NCBI GenBank assembly: GCA_027035985.1
Contig: JALVTI010000172.1
Coordinates: forward strand, 1 to 15,188
DNA from: Aquificales bacterium
GTDB taxonomy: Bacteria; Aquificota; Aquificia; Aquificales; QOAS01
Direction of reading: 5' to 3'
DNA: 15,188 nucleotides
The notes beneath the pieces are model-generated. The model was not told where the DNA came from, made no database searches, and saw only the letters and a list, made by a program, of their open reading frames with translations. The position numbers and the translations under genes are program-made. This document shows, piece by piece, positions 1-6,517 of the stretch (the first letter of the stretch is position 1; each line of letters starts with the position of its first letter).

Positions 1-10
1 TTGGAGGTGA

Positions 11-83
11 TGGGCCCGGGAGGACTCGAACCCCCGACCGGGCGGTTATGAGCCGCCCGCTCTGCCACCTGAGCTACGGGCCC
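11..83 (-). tRNA. tRNA with CAU anticodon (Ile2 or elongator Met)
   Basis: Read on the minus strand, this 73-nt gene folds into a full cloverleaf: acceptor GGGCCCG paired with CGGGCCC, D stem GCTC/GAGC, anticodon stem GGCGG/CCGCC around loop CTCATAA, a 5-nt variable loop, T stem GGGGG/CCTCC with loop TTCGAGT, and discriminator A. The anticodon is CAU. Initiator tRNA is unlikely because positions 1 and 72 form a normal G-C pair. Choosing between elongator Met and the lysidine-modified Ile2 is harder. The stretch GGCTCATAACCG followed by GGTCG is close to my memory of Bacillus tRNA-Ile2, so I lean to Ile2. CCA is not encoded (the genome continues TCA), so the end must be added by CCA- or CC-/A-adding enzymes. 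Confidence 0.93.
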
Positions 84-97
84 TTACCAAGGGTAAT

Positions 98-126
98 AAT
101 ATAGCATAAAAGAGCCGGTTTTTCAA
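98..126 (-). promoter_or_regulatory. Promoter of the tRNA gene
   Basis: On the minus strand a -35 box TTGAAA (126-121) is followed by exactly 17 nt and a -10 box TATATT (103-98). Transcription would start near 91, about 8 nt before the tRNA 5' end at 83. This is a good sigma-70 match and is placed where a tRNA promoter should be. Confidence 0.7.
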
Positions 127-180
127 TATTGCAATTGTCAAAGAAAATCCTAGCCCTTACGGCGGGCTTTCAAATTGTGT

Positions 181-189
181 TATTATAAA
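181..189 (+). promoter_or_regulatory. Possible -10 element for the ribosomal operon
   Basis: TATTAT/TATAAA in the overlapping stretch 181-189 lies about 22-30 nt before the rplN start and is the best -10 candidate for the operon. No convincing -35 box sits 16-18 nt upstream. A short hairpin AGCCC/GGGCT (152-156 with 164-168), followed by TTT, lies just before it and might be part of the leader instead. Weak call. Confidence 0.3.
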
Positions 190-210
190 CTATTTTGCGG
201 GAGGAAAACC

Positions 211-579
211 ATGATTCAGAGATACACCTACCTCAACGTTGCCGATAACTCTGGGGCTAAAAAAGTTCAGTGTATCGGTATCCCCGGAGGGGCCAGGAAG
301 AAATACGCAACCCTCGGGGATGTGATTACCGTAACGGTTAAACAGGCTTCCCCCGACGGAAACGCCAAAAAGGGAAAGATTTATAGGGCTGTAGTGGTCA
401 GAACCGCAAAAGAGGTTAGGAGACCCGACGGAAGCTACGTCAAATTCGACGACAACGCCGTTGTTCTGCTCAACCAATACGGGGAACCCCTCGGAACCCG
501 TATCTTGGGACCCATCGCAAGAGAAGTTAGAAACAAGGGTTATACAAAAATAGCCTCTTTGGCACCTGAAGTTATCTAA
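211..579 (+). CDS. rplN: 50S ribosomal protein L14
   Basis: L14 binds 23S rRNA on the interface side of the 50S subunit and contributes to an intersubunit bridge. The 122-residue product matches the family length. It begins MIQRYTYLNVADNSGAKKVQ and ends in the typical GTRILGPIARE and ASLAPEVI segments. I start it at ATG 211, which has a GGGAGG ribosome binding site at about 199-204; an upstream in-frame start at 175 lacks this and would add a tail not found in the family. It is the first gene of the operon here. In most bacteria S17, L29 and the S10 cluster precede it, but here a divergent tRNA does, so the S10 and spc parts are separated. Confidence 0.97.
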   Translation: MIQRYTYLNVADNSGAKKVQCIGIPGGARKKYATLGDVITVTVKQASPDGNAKKGKIYRAVVVRTAKEVRRPDGSYVKFDDNAVVLLNQYGEPLGTRILGPIAREVRNKGYTKIASLAPEVI

Positions 580-592
580 TCGGAGGAGAGCT

Positions 593-979
593 ATGGCGGC
601 GAAGATTAAAACCGGCGACTTGGTCGTGGTTGTAAGGGGCAAGGACAAGGGAAAACAGGGAAAGGTTTTGAAGGTAATTAAGAAGGAAGAGAGGAATAAA
701 AAGGGTGAGGTTATAGGGGTTAAAACCCGCGTGGTTGTGGAAGGGGTGAATTTGAGGAAGAAACACGTAAAGGCAACCCAAGTGTCCGAAGGGGGAATTA
801 TAGAGTTCGAAGCCCCGATAGACGTTTCCAACGTAATGCTCGTAGACCCCAAAACCGGTCAGCCCACCAGGGTTGGTTTCGAAGTGGTTGAGGAAAACGG
901 GTATCTGGTCAAATACAGGGTTGCCAAGAAGAGCGGAACCCGTTTGGAAGTTGTTAGCAAGAAACCTATTAAGAAATAA
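593..979 (+). CDS. rplX: 50S ribosomal protein L24
   Basis: L24 is an early-assembly 23S rRNA binder near the exit tunnel. The N-terminus MAAKIKTGDLVVVVRGKDKG is the KOW motif of L24, and VEGVNLRKKHVK and GGIIEFEAPIDVSNVMLVDP are the family's central signatures. At 128 residues it exceeds the roughly 105 residues of E. coli L24; extra length lies in a charged insert around residues 28-45 and in a basic C-terminal tail. It follows rplN by 13 nt with ribosome binding site GGAGGAG just upstream. The C-terminal part lacks the zinc-finger cysteines seen in some thermophile L24 proteins. Confidence 0.96.
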   Translation: MAAKIKTGDLVVVVRGKDKGKQGKVLKVIKKEERNKKGEVIGVKTRVVVEGVNLRKKHVKATQVSEGGIIEFEAPIDVSNVMLVDPKTGQPTRVGFEVVEENGYLVKYRVAKKSGTRLEVVSKKPIKK

Positions 980-993
980 GAGGGGTGAAAGGT

Positions 994-1554
994 ATGGCAG
1001 AAGAAAAATACGTTCCCAGACTTTACAAAAAATACAAAGAGGAAGTGGTTCCTCTGTTAATTAAGAAGTTCGGTTACAAAAACCCCATGCAGATTCCCAA
1101 AATCGTAAAGGTAACCGTCAATATGGGTGTCGGTGAGGCGGTTCAAGACGTTCGTCAAATCGAAAGGGCTATGGAAGACCTGATGGCTATAACCGGTCAA
1201 AAACCGCAATTGAGAAGGGCTAAAAAGTCGGAAGCCGGTTTCAAACTCCGTAAGGGAATGCCCATAGGTGCGAGGGTGACCCTCAGAAAGGAGAGGATGT
1301 GGGATTTCCTCGACAAGGTTATTTCCGTAGCCCTACCCAGGGTTAAGGACTTTAAGGGTCTTAACCCCAGGTCTTTCGACGGAAGGGGTAACTACTCCTT
1401 CGGTATAGCCGAACAAATCGTTTTCCCCGAAATAGACTACGATAAGGTCGACCGTATTAGGGGTATGGATATAAACATCCATACCACCGCCGAAACCGAT
1501 GAGGAAGCCTATTGGCTTCTGTCGCTGCTCGGATTGCCCATAAGGGCTACATAA
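994..1554 (+). CDS. rplE: 50S ribosomal protein L5
   Basis: L5 binds 5S rRNA and helps form the central protuberance. The 186-residue product shows the family signatures IVKVTVNMGVGEAV, TGQKPQLRRAKKSEAGFKLR, GARVTLRKERMWDFLDKVI and GNYSFGIAEQIVFPEIDYD. Start chosen at ATG 994, seven nt after the GAGGGGTG ribosome binding site. The in-frame GTG at 985 is part of that binding site and is unlikely to be used. Slightly longer than E. coli L5 (179) because of an N-terminal extension. Confidence 0.97.
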   Translation: MAEEKYVPRLYKKYKEEVVPLLIKKFGYKNPMQIPKIVKVTVNMGVGEAVQDVRQIERAMEDLMAITGQKPQLRRAKKSEAGFKLRKGMPIGARVTLRKERMWDFLDKVISVALPRVKDFKGLNPRSFDGRGNYSFGIAEQIVFPEIDYDKVDRIRGMDINIHTTAETDEEAYWLLSLLGLPIRAT

Positions 1555-1570
1555 ATTTGGGAGGTAAAAG

Positions 1571-1759
1571 ATGCCTTGCCTAAGTAAGAAGATTAAAGAG
1601 CTCGAAAAACCGCCTAAGTTTACGACTAGGTTGCACAAGAGGTGCCCCGTTTGCGGGAGACCCCGCGCTTACAGAAGGTATTTCGGTATGTGCCGTATCT
1701 GCTTTAGAGAATACGCCCTGAGGGGCGAGCTTCCCGGCGTTAAAAAAGCCAGCTGGTAA
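1571..1759 (+). CDS. rpsN: 30S ribosomal protein S14, zinc-ribbon type (S14Z)
   Basis: S14 sits in the head of the 30S subunit. This 62-residue form has two cysteine pairs, CPVC at residues 25-28 and CRIC at 41-44, which bind zinc in the short S14 type. The ending GELPGVKKASW is the standard family C-terminus. The ribosome binding site GGGAGG precedes ATG 1571. Its place between L5 and S8 is the conserved spc order. The zinc form is usual in thermophiles and Gram-positives; E. coli has the longer zinc-free form. Confidence 0.97.
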   Translation: MPCLSKKIKELEKPPKFTTRLHKRCPVCGRPRAYRRYFGMCRICFREYALRGELPGVKKASW

Positions 1760-1775
1760 TTGCAGTTTATATGTC

Positions 1776-1818
1776 GGGTTGGTAAGGGTTCGCCTTTGAG
1801 CGTTCCAACTGCCAACCC
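1776..1818 (+). promoter_or_regulatory. Long imperfect hairpin between rpsN and rpsH
   Basis: GGGTTGG (1776-1782) pairs with CCAACCC (1812-1818). Inside it, GG (1787-1788) with CC (1805-1806) and CGC (1791-1793) with GCG (1800-1802) can extend the stem around the terminal loop CTTTGA. This 80-nt gap is the largest within the ribosomal gene run, where most gaps are 13-20 nt. No T-run follows, so it is not an intrinsic terminator. A leader element that controls rpsH and downstream genes, perhaps bound by S8, is a guess based on position. Confidence 0.4.
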
Positions 1819-1839
1819 AAAACGAAGGGAGGAAGGAAG

Positions 1840-2259
1840 ATGAGCATTACCGACCCCATTGCGGATATGTTTAGCGCGATAAAAAACGCGCAGCTCGTTA
1901 GGAAGGATTACGTCGACGTTCCCTCTTCCAAATTGAAGGAGAGGATTCTAGACCTCCTAAAGAGGGAAGGTTACATAAAGGACTGGGAGAGACTCGACGG
2001 TCCCGAACACAGGAAGGGAACCCAATACAAACTTAGGATTTGGCTCAAATACCTGGGACCCAGAAACACCAAACCCGCAATCAGGAATATCGTTAAGGTT
2101 TCCAAACCTGGTAGAAGGATATACGTTCCGGCAAGACTGGTTCCCTACGTAAAGAGGGGATTGGGAACCGCAATTATGTCCACCGATAAGGGTGTAATTA
2201 CCGATAGGGAAGCCCGTAAGTTGGGTGTCGGTGGAGAAGTGATAGGTTTCGTGTGGTAA
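1840..2259 (+). CDS. rpsH: 30S ribosomal protein S8
   Basis: S8 binds the central domain of 16S rRNA and in E. coli also represses the spc operon by binding its mRNA. The 139-residue product starts MSITDPIADMFSAIKNAQLV and ends TDREARKLGVGGEVIGFVW, both family hallmarks; VSKPGRRIYVPA near residue 87 is the central signature. Ribosome binding site GGGAGGAAGG lies just before ATG 1840. It follows a hairpin-bearing 80-nt spacer, the only sizeable gap between neighbouring ribosomal genes of this operon, so it may have its own control point. Confidence 0.97.
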   Translation: MSITDPIADMFSAIKNAQLVRKDYVDVPSSKLKERILDLLKREGYIKDWERLDGPEHRKGTQYKLRIWLKYLGPRNTKPAIRNIVKVSKPGRRIYVPARLVPYVKRGLGTAIMSTDKGVITDREARKLGVGGEVIGFVW

Positions 2260-2274
2260 TCGGGAGGTGAAACC

Positions 2275-2898
2275 ATGTCGAGGATAGGAAAGACACCCGT
2301 GGTTATCCCCCAAGGGGTAACCGTTGATATAAAAGAGGAACACGACGGGGTGGTGGTTAAGGTAAAAGGTCCCAAAGGGGAGCTTCAACAGAAGTTCCAC
2401 CCCACTATGCAGGTTTATATCGATAAGTGGTTAAATCCCAAAGACGGTAAGGAATACGACGCTATTTTCGTGAAACCCAAGGAGGGTATAAACCCCAAAA
2501 CCTACGGACTCACCAAGAGGAAAATCGGAGCCCTATGGGGAACCACCAGGGCACTCATTAACAATATGGTCAAGGGTGTGACCGAAGGTTGGAAGATAGT
2601 CCTCGAAATTCACGGTTTGGGTTACAGGGCTGCCGTTAAGGGCAACACTTTGGAACTGCACCTGGGATACTCCCACCCCATACATTACCAAATCCCCGAA
2701 GGGATTAAAATAAGCGTTGTATCCAACAAGCAGAAGAAGATTGACGAGATACACGTAGAGGGAATAGACAAATACCTCGTGGGACAGGTTGCCGCCCACA
2801 TTAGGAACTTCAGAAGACCCGACGCCTACAAGGGTAAAGGTATTAGATACGCCGATGAAGTTCTCCACCTCAAACCCGGTAAAGCTGCCAAGAAGTAA
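2275..2898 (+). CDS. rplF: 50S ribosomal protein L6
   Basis: L6 has two related RNA-binding domains and sits near the factor-binding stalk base. N-terminal MSRIGKTPVVIPQGV and C-terminal GKGIRYADEVLHLKPGK are typical; ALWGTTRALINNMVKGVTEG and LEIHGLGYRA mark the domain junction. At 207 residues it is about 30 longer than E. coli L6. The extra residues lie mainly around 46-75, in the strand region before KIGALWGTTRAL. ATG 2275 has ribosome binding site GGGAGGTG, 15 nt after the rpsH stop. Confidence 0.97.
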   Translation: MSRIGKTPVVIPQGVTVDIKEEHDGVVVKVKGPKGELQQKFHPTMQVYIDKWLNPKDGKEYDAIFVKPKEGINPKTYGLTKRKIGALWGTTRALINNMVKGVTEGWKIVLEIHGLGYRAAVKGNTLELHLGYSHPIHYQIPEGIKISVVSNKQKKIDEIHVEGIDKYLVGQVAAHIRNFRRPDAYKGKGIRYADEVLHLKPGKAAKK

Positions 2899-2915
2899 TA
2901 GGGGGGTAAGAAGCT

Positions 2916-3320
2916 ATGCCTAAGTTGATAAGCATAAAGAGAGAGCTCGGTAAGGTTAAAAATAGGCACCAAAAGAGAAAGAGAAGGCACTTGAGAATAA
3001 GGAAAAAGGTCTTCGGAACGCCCGATAGACCCAGGCTTTGCGTTTACAGAAGCGACCACCACTTTTACGCACAGATAATCGATGACACCGTAGGGCACAC
3101 TTTGGTATCCGCCTCTTCTATAGATAAGGAATTTGTTAAGAGATACGGCTTTAGGGGCGGAAAATCGATTCCCGTTGTGGAGAAGGTTGCGGAGCTTCTC
3201 GTTGAAAGGGCTAAGGAAAAGGGAATTACCAAAGTTGTTTTCGATAGGGGTGGTTTCAAATACCACGGAAAGATTAAAGCTTTTGCCGATAAGTGCAGAG
3301 AGCTAGGTCTCGAAATGTAA
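2916..3320 (+). CDS. rplR: 50S ribosomal protein L18
   Basis: L18 binds 5S rRNA with L5. The 134-residue product has a strongly basic N-terminus (residues 8-32, many Lys/Arg), then the conserved core RPRLCVYRSDHHFYAQIIDD, the central TLVSAS, and KVVFDRGGFKYHGKIKAFAD near the end. It is longer than the usual 117-120 because of an N-terminal extension. Ribosome binding site GGGGGG lies ahead of ATG 2916, in the normal order between L6 and S5. Confidence 0.97.
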   Translation: MPKLISIKRELGKVKNRHQKRKRRHLRIRKKVFGTPDRPRLCVYRSDHHFYAQIIDDTVGHTLVSASSIDKEFVKRYGFRGGKSIPVVEKVAELLVERAKEKGITKVVFDRGGFKYHGKIKAFADKCRELGLEM

Positions 3321-3339
3321 TTTGGAGGGAGGATTTGTT

Positions 3340-3933
3340 ATGGGTGGCAAATCTATTGACCATATGTTGGAACAGAGGCAGAGGGAGCAGGGGATAAATC
3401 CCGAGGAACTGCCCCTCGAAGAGAGATTGATACAGGCTAAGAGAACCACCAGGGTAACCGAAGGTGGTAGAAGGTTTAGCTTTTCCGCTTTGGTTGTTGT
3501 GGGTGACAGAAAGGGACACGTAGGTTTCGGTCTGGGTAAAGCTAAAGAGGTTCCCCTCGCCATAGCCAAGGCCATTCAGGACGCGAAGAAAAAGGTTATA
3601 AGGGTTCCCATAATTAACGGAACCGTTCCCCACGAAGTGATTGGGCATTACGGTCCCACCAAGATAATCATCCTCCCCGCACGTAGGGGAACCGGTATCG
3701 TTGCCGGTGGTGCGGCTAAGCCGGTTTTCGAACTCGCCGGATATACCGACGTTCTGACCAAAATCGTAGGTTCCACCAACCCCCACAACGTTCTAAGGGC
3801 TGTTTTCGACGCGTTTTTACAGATGGAAACCCCCGAAGAGGTTGCCGCCAAGAGGGGCAAGTCTGTGGAAGAAATACTTGAGAACTACAGAATTTACGCA
3901 ACCAGAAGGTATAAACACATCAGACTCTACTAA
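3340..3933 (+). CDS. rpsE: 30S ribosomal protein S5
   Basis: S5 shapes the mRNA entry site and decoding accuracy. Signatures are RVTEGGRRFSFSALVVVGD, GHVGFGLGKAKEVPLAI, the glycine-rich LPARRGTGIVAGG, and GSTNPHNVLRAVFDAF. I start at ATG 3340, seven nt after ribosome binding site GGAGGGAGG. An in-frame TTG at 3322 would put the start upstream of that site, so I reject it. Length 197 residues against 167 in E. coli: there are about 30 extra residues, mostly N-terminal helix (MLEQRQREQGINPEELPLEE) and a C-terminal tail ending RRYKHIRLY. Confidence 0.97.
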   Translation: MGGKSIDHMLEQRQREQGINPEELPLEERLIQAKRTTRVTEGGRRFSFSALVVVGDRKGHVGFGLGKAKEVPLAIAKAIQDAKKKVIRVPIINGTVPHEVIGHYGPTKIIILPARRGTGIVAGGAAKPVFELAGYTDVLTKIVGSTNPHNVLRAVFDAFLQMETPEEVAAKRGKSVEEILENYRIYATRRYKHIRLY

Positions 3934-3948
3934 TGGAGGTAAGCCGCT

Positions 3949-4329
3949 ATGGCGGATAGGATAAAGGTTAAGCTCCTAAGGGGTTTGGCGGGTAAAAGGG
4001 ACGAGCATATAACCGCCGTTCACTCCCTGGGATTGAGAAAAAGGGGTGACGAAAAAATACTTGCCGATGATCCCAGAACTTGGGGGAATATAACCAAGGC
4101 TTGGTATCTCGTGGGTGTGGCTTACAGGATAGATTTCAGCGGCGATATTCCCGTGGTTGAGAGAGACCTATCCGAGGAAAACGACAGGAAGATTTTGGTA
4201 AAAAACGGTGTTTATACCAACGGAAAGGGTGTCTATTACTTCTCCCGCATTCCCGACCTCGAGGATTTCCTAAGGAGAAAGGGTTATACGAAATACAAAA
4301 ATTGGAAAGGGGAAATCGTAGAGATTTAA
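3949..4329 (+). CDS. rpmD: 50S ribosomal protein L30 with long C-terminal extension
   Basis: Residues 1-58 match bacterial L30: MADRIKVKLLRGLAGKRDEH, then LGLRKRGDEKILADDPRTWG and NITKAWYLVGV. Bacterial L30 is normally about 60 residues; this protein has 126. The extra 68 residues (59-126) are mixed acidic and basic with many aromatics, for example GKGVYYFSRIPDLEDFLRRK, and end KGEIVEI. I see no known domain in them. The reading frame is continuous, has the same codon style as its neighbours, and has ribosome binding site GGAGG before ATG 3949. The identity as L30 rests on the N-terminal half and its place between S5 and L15. Confidence 0.9.
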   Translation: MADRIKVKLLRGLAGKRDEHITAVHSLGLRKRGDEKILADDPRTWGNITKAWYLVGVAYRIDFSGDIPVVERDLSEENDRKILVKNGVYTNGKGVYYFSRIPDLEDFLRRKGYTKYKNWKGEIVEI

Positions 4330-4360
4330 TTTTTTCTCCCCTAATTTGTTTGTTTGGGGA
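4309..4360 (+). promoter_or_regulatory. Alternating pairing segments ahead of the coiled-coil gene
   Basis: TCCCC (4337-4341) can pair with GGGGA (4356-4360), which is the ribosome binding site of the coiled-coil gene, over a 14-nt loop. The same TCCCC can instead pair with GGGGA (4309-4313) near the end of rpmD. Ribosomes finishing rpmD would cover the first segment, so the pairing could couple translation. Only five base pairs are involved, so this is tentative. Confidence 0.3.
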
Positions 4361-4365
4361 AAACT

Positions 4366-4710
4366 ATGCCAACTATAGTTGAACTGTATGAAACACTCAA
4401 AGAGAGTATAGGAGAGAAAGCGGCAAAGTTATTGACCCAAGAATTGGATAAACTCAAAAGGACTTCGGAAAAAAATCCCTCGTTGGAAGGATTTAGAAAT
4501 ATAGAAAACCGCTTGTCGGATATAGAAAACGAACTAATTTCCGTTAAAGGCGAATTGTCGATTGTGAAAACTAAATTGGAAAGTTTTGAAAAACATTTGG
4601 AAGGTTTAGAAAAAAGACTTTCCTCTTTGGAAAATCGTATTTGGTGGATAGTAGGTTTAATATTGGTTCAGTGGCTATCGCTTATGATGGTTACCCTCTT
4701 TAAGCATTAA
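4366..4710 (+). CDS. Coiled-coil protein with C-terminal membrane anchor (DUF1640/CCDC90-like)
   Basis: The 114-residue product has three parts: a short N-terminal helix (MPTIVELYETLKESIGEKAA), a long heptad coiled coil (about residues 43-90, with I/L/V/F at regular 3-4 spacing), and one transmembrane helix near the C-terminus (about 91-110) containing WWIVGLILVQWLSLMMV. This is the layout of bacterial DUF1640-type proteins related to mitochondrial MCUR1/CCDC90; their bacterial function is not established. It interrupts the usual L30-L15 order. The DNA is visibly more AT-rich, with TTG/TTA leucine and AAA lysine codons where its neighbours prefer CTC and AAG, which suggests later insertion. 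I chose ATG 4366, with GGGGA at 4356-4360 as a weak ribosome binding site; a TTG at 4354 is the alternative. Confidence 0.75.
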   Translation: MPTIVELYETLKESIGEKAAKLLTQELDKLKRTSEKNPSLEGFRNIENRLSDIENELISVKGELSIVKTKLESFEKHLEGLEKRLSSLENRIWWIVGLILVQWLSLMMVTLFKH

Positions 4711-4726
4711 ATGGGAGGTAAAAACT

Positions 4727-5179
4727 ATGGGTGTCGAATTGCATAACCTTCAGCCCCACGAGGGAGCTACCAGAGAGAGAAAGCGTGTAGGTAGGGGTAT
4801 AGCCGCCGGGCAAGGTAAAACCGCCGGTAAGGGTCACAAGGGTCAAAAATCCCGCTCCGGTGATAGGACTCTACCCTGGTTCTTCGAAGGTGGTCAAACC
4901 CCTCTGCACCAAAGGATACCCAAGAGGGGTTTCAGACCCGTTAACCGCGTCGAGTATTCGGTTGTTAACGTTGGTAAGTTAAACGAACTCTTTGAGGAGA
5001 ACGCCGAAATTACCCCCGAAGTTCTCGTTTCCAAGGGATTGGTTAGGAAGAACATGCCTGTTAAAATCCTCGGCGACGGCGAAATAACTAAACCCCTTAT
5101 TGTTAAGGCGCACAAATTTTCCAAGTCTGCCAAGGAAAAAATCGAAGCCGCCGGCGGGCAGGCTATTGAGATTTCCTAA
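4727..5179 (+). CDS. rplO: 50S ribosomal protein L15
   Basis: L15 is a late 50S assembly protein with a long basic N-terminal extension into 23S rRNA. The 150-residue product matches the family: MGVELHNLQPHEGATRERKR, the glycine-rich GRGIAAGQGKTAGKGHKGQK, the segment FEGGQTPLHQRIPKRGF, and the ending KSAKEKIEAAGGQAIEI. ATG 4727 has ribosome binding site GGGAGG, which overlaps the region just after the previous stop codon. In most bacteria secY follows directly; here folP does. The next 61 nt hold only a small hairpin and the start of folP. Confidence 0.97.
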   Translation: MGVELHNLQPHEGATRERKRVGRGIAAGQGKTAGKGHKGQKSRSGDRTLPWFFEGGQTPLHQRIPKRGFRPVNRVEYSVVNVGKLNELFEENAEITPEVLVSKGLVRKNMPVKILGDGEITKPLIVKAHKFSKSAKEKIEAAGGQAIEIS

Positions 5180-5240
5180 CCTTTACTGGTTTTTCCTTTC
5201 CAGTTTATCCCCGTCCGTTTGGAAATAATTAACCCCTTTA

Positions 5241-6494
5241 ATGGAAATAAGGGTTAGAACCTTTGACCGTTACGAGGAGGCTTTTAGATACTTCCTCCGC
5301 GCCGTGAGGGTTAACGAAAAACTGGTTCCCTACTTGGCGGAGAAATCCAACGCCTTTTGTCTGCTCTTGGAGGATTTCCCCAAAAGAGAATTGCAAAACT
5401 TGGTGCAGGGCGCTGAGAGTAGTTGCGTAAAGGTAGCCTTTCCCACGATGTTGGAGTTTGCACCGGAATACCTAAAGGTAGTCCTTATAGGGAACGAATA
5501 CGACTTTAAAAACCTCGCAAAGGAGCTAAAAAACTTTCAAAACCTCAAGGGGTTAGCCGTAAAGATTGTCGAGACCGTTTATAGGTATAAGAGGGAAAAC
5601 TTCAAGATAACCTACAACAGGAAGGTTTTACCCCTCGGGCTGAAGACCCACGTGATGGGTATTTTGAACGTTACGCCCGATAGCTTTTCCGATGGGGGGG
5701 AGGCTTTCGGCACCGCGAAAGCGGTGGATAAGGCTTTAAAACTAATCCAAGAGGGTGCCGACATTATCGATATAGGCGGTGAGAGCACACGCCCGGGTGC
5801 CAAACCAGTATCCGCGGAGGAGGAACTTAAAAGGGTTTTGCCGGTCGTTAAGGAACTGAAAAAAGAGTTGGAAAGGCAGAAACTGGACAAGGTTTGGATT
5901 TCGGTCGATACCTATAAGAGTGAGGTTGCGAATGCGGTCCTTCAAGAGGGGGCGGACATTATCAACGACATAAGCGGGCTAACCTTCGACCCCAAAATGG
6001 TCGATGTGGTCGTAAAATACCAAGCCCCCGTTGTGGTAAACCACATAAAGGGAACCCCCCAAACGTGGAGGGAAATGGTTATTTCCTACGACGATGTGGT
6101 TGGTGAAATTATCCGCTTTTGGGAGGAGAGGATAAACCTCTTGATGGAGAGGGGTTACGACGATAGGAATAAGGTTATATGCGACCCCGGTATAGGTTTC
6201 GGTAAACTTCCCGAACACAATGCGGAAATACTCAAACGCTTTAGGGAGTTTAAAACCATCGGTCAACCCCTAATGGTGGGCGTTTCGAGGAAGTCCTTTA
6301 TCGGGGAGATATACAAATTGCTCCTGCAAAAGGAAACCAAACCCAAAGAGCGGCTGTTCGGTTCGCTCGCGGCTTTGGCTCCCGCCGTGGAGGGAGGCGC
6401 CCACATAGTCAGGGTTCACGATGTTGCTCCCACAAAGGAATTTTTGGCTGTATTGGACTCCATAAGGACATATGACCCCTACTATTTTGGGTAA
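5241..6494 (+). CDS. folP: Dihydropteroate synthase with N-terminal extra domain
   Basis: The enzyme joins 4-aminobenzoate to hydroxymethyl-dihydropterin pyrophosphate to form dihydropteroate in folate synthesis. The core begins near residue 134 and holds all expected motifs: MGILNVTPDSFSDGG (139-153), GADIIDIGGESTRPGA (172-187), ISVDTYKSEVA, GADIINDISGL, VNHIKGTP, DPGIGFGK, VGVSRKSFIG and HIVRVHDV. The protein has 417 residues against about 260-300 usually; the first ~130 residues form an additional domain that I do not recognise. No ribosome binding site precedes ATG 5241 (CCCCTTTA). An AATAAT-like -10 at 5224-5229 would give an almost leaderless mRNA. Confidence 0.95.
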   Translation: MEIRVRTFDRYEEAFRYFLRAVRVNEKLVPYLAEKSNAFCLLLEDFPKRELQNLVQGAESSCVKVAFPTMLEFAPEYLKVVLIGNEYDFKNLAKELKNFQNLKGLAVKIVETVYRYKRENFKITYNRKVLPLGLKTHVMGILNVTPDSFSDGGEAFGTAKAVDKALKLIQEGADIIDIGGESTRPGAKPVSAEEELKRVLPVVKELKKELERQKLDKVWISVDTYKSEVANAVLQEGADIINDISGLTFDPKMVDVVVKYQAPVVVNHIKGTPQTWREMVISYDDVVGEIIRFWEERINLLMERGYDDRNKVICDPGIGFGKLPEHNAEILKRFREFKTIGQPLMVGVSRKSFIGEIYKLLLQKETKPKERLFGSLAALAPAVEGGAHIVRVHDVAPTKEFLAVLDSIRTYDPYYFG

Positions 6495-6517
6495 GTAAAA
6501 CTTTGCGAGGAACAAAA

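Noticed and set aside
11..83. Initiator tRNA-fMet
   Set aside because: Positions 1 and 72 form a normal G-C pair, and the three consecutive G-C pairs of initiators next to the anticodon loop are absent.
190..852. Open frame of 220 codons on the minus strand opposite rplN and rplX
   Set aside because: Same reason: antisense shadow of two well-identified genes, with a Ser/Thr/Phe-rich, unfamily-like product.
3322..3339. Upstream TTG start for rpsE, adding six residues
   Set aside because: It would overlap the ribosome binding site at 3324-3332; ATG 3340 has ideal spacing.
5185..5204. Hairpin ACTGG/CCAGT after rplO as an intrinsic terminator
   Set aside because: The stem is only 5 bp with a 10-nt loop and the following sequence is TTTATCCCC rather than a T-run.
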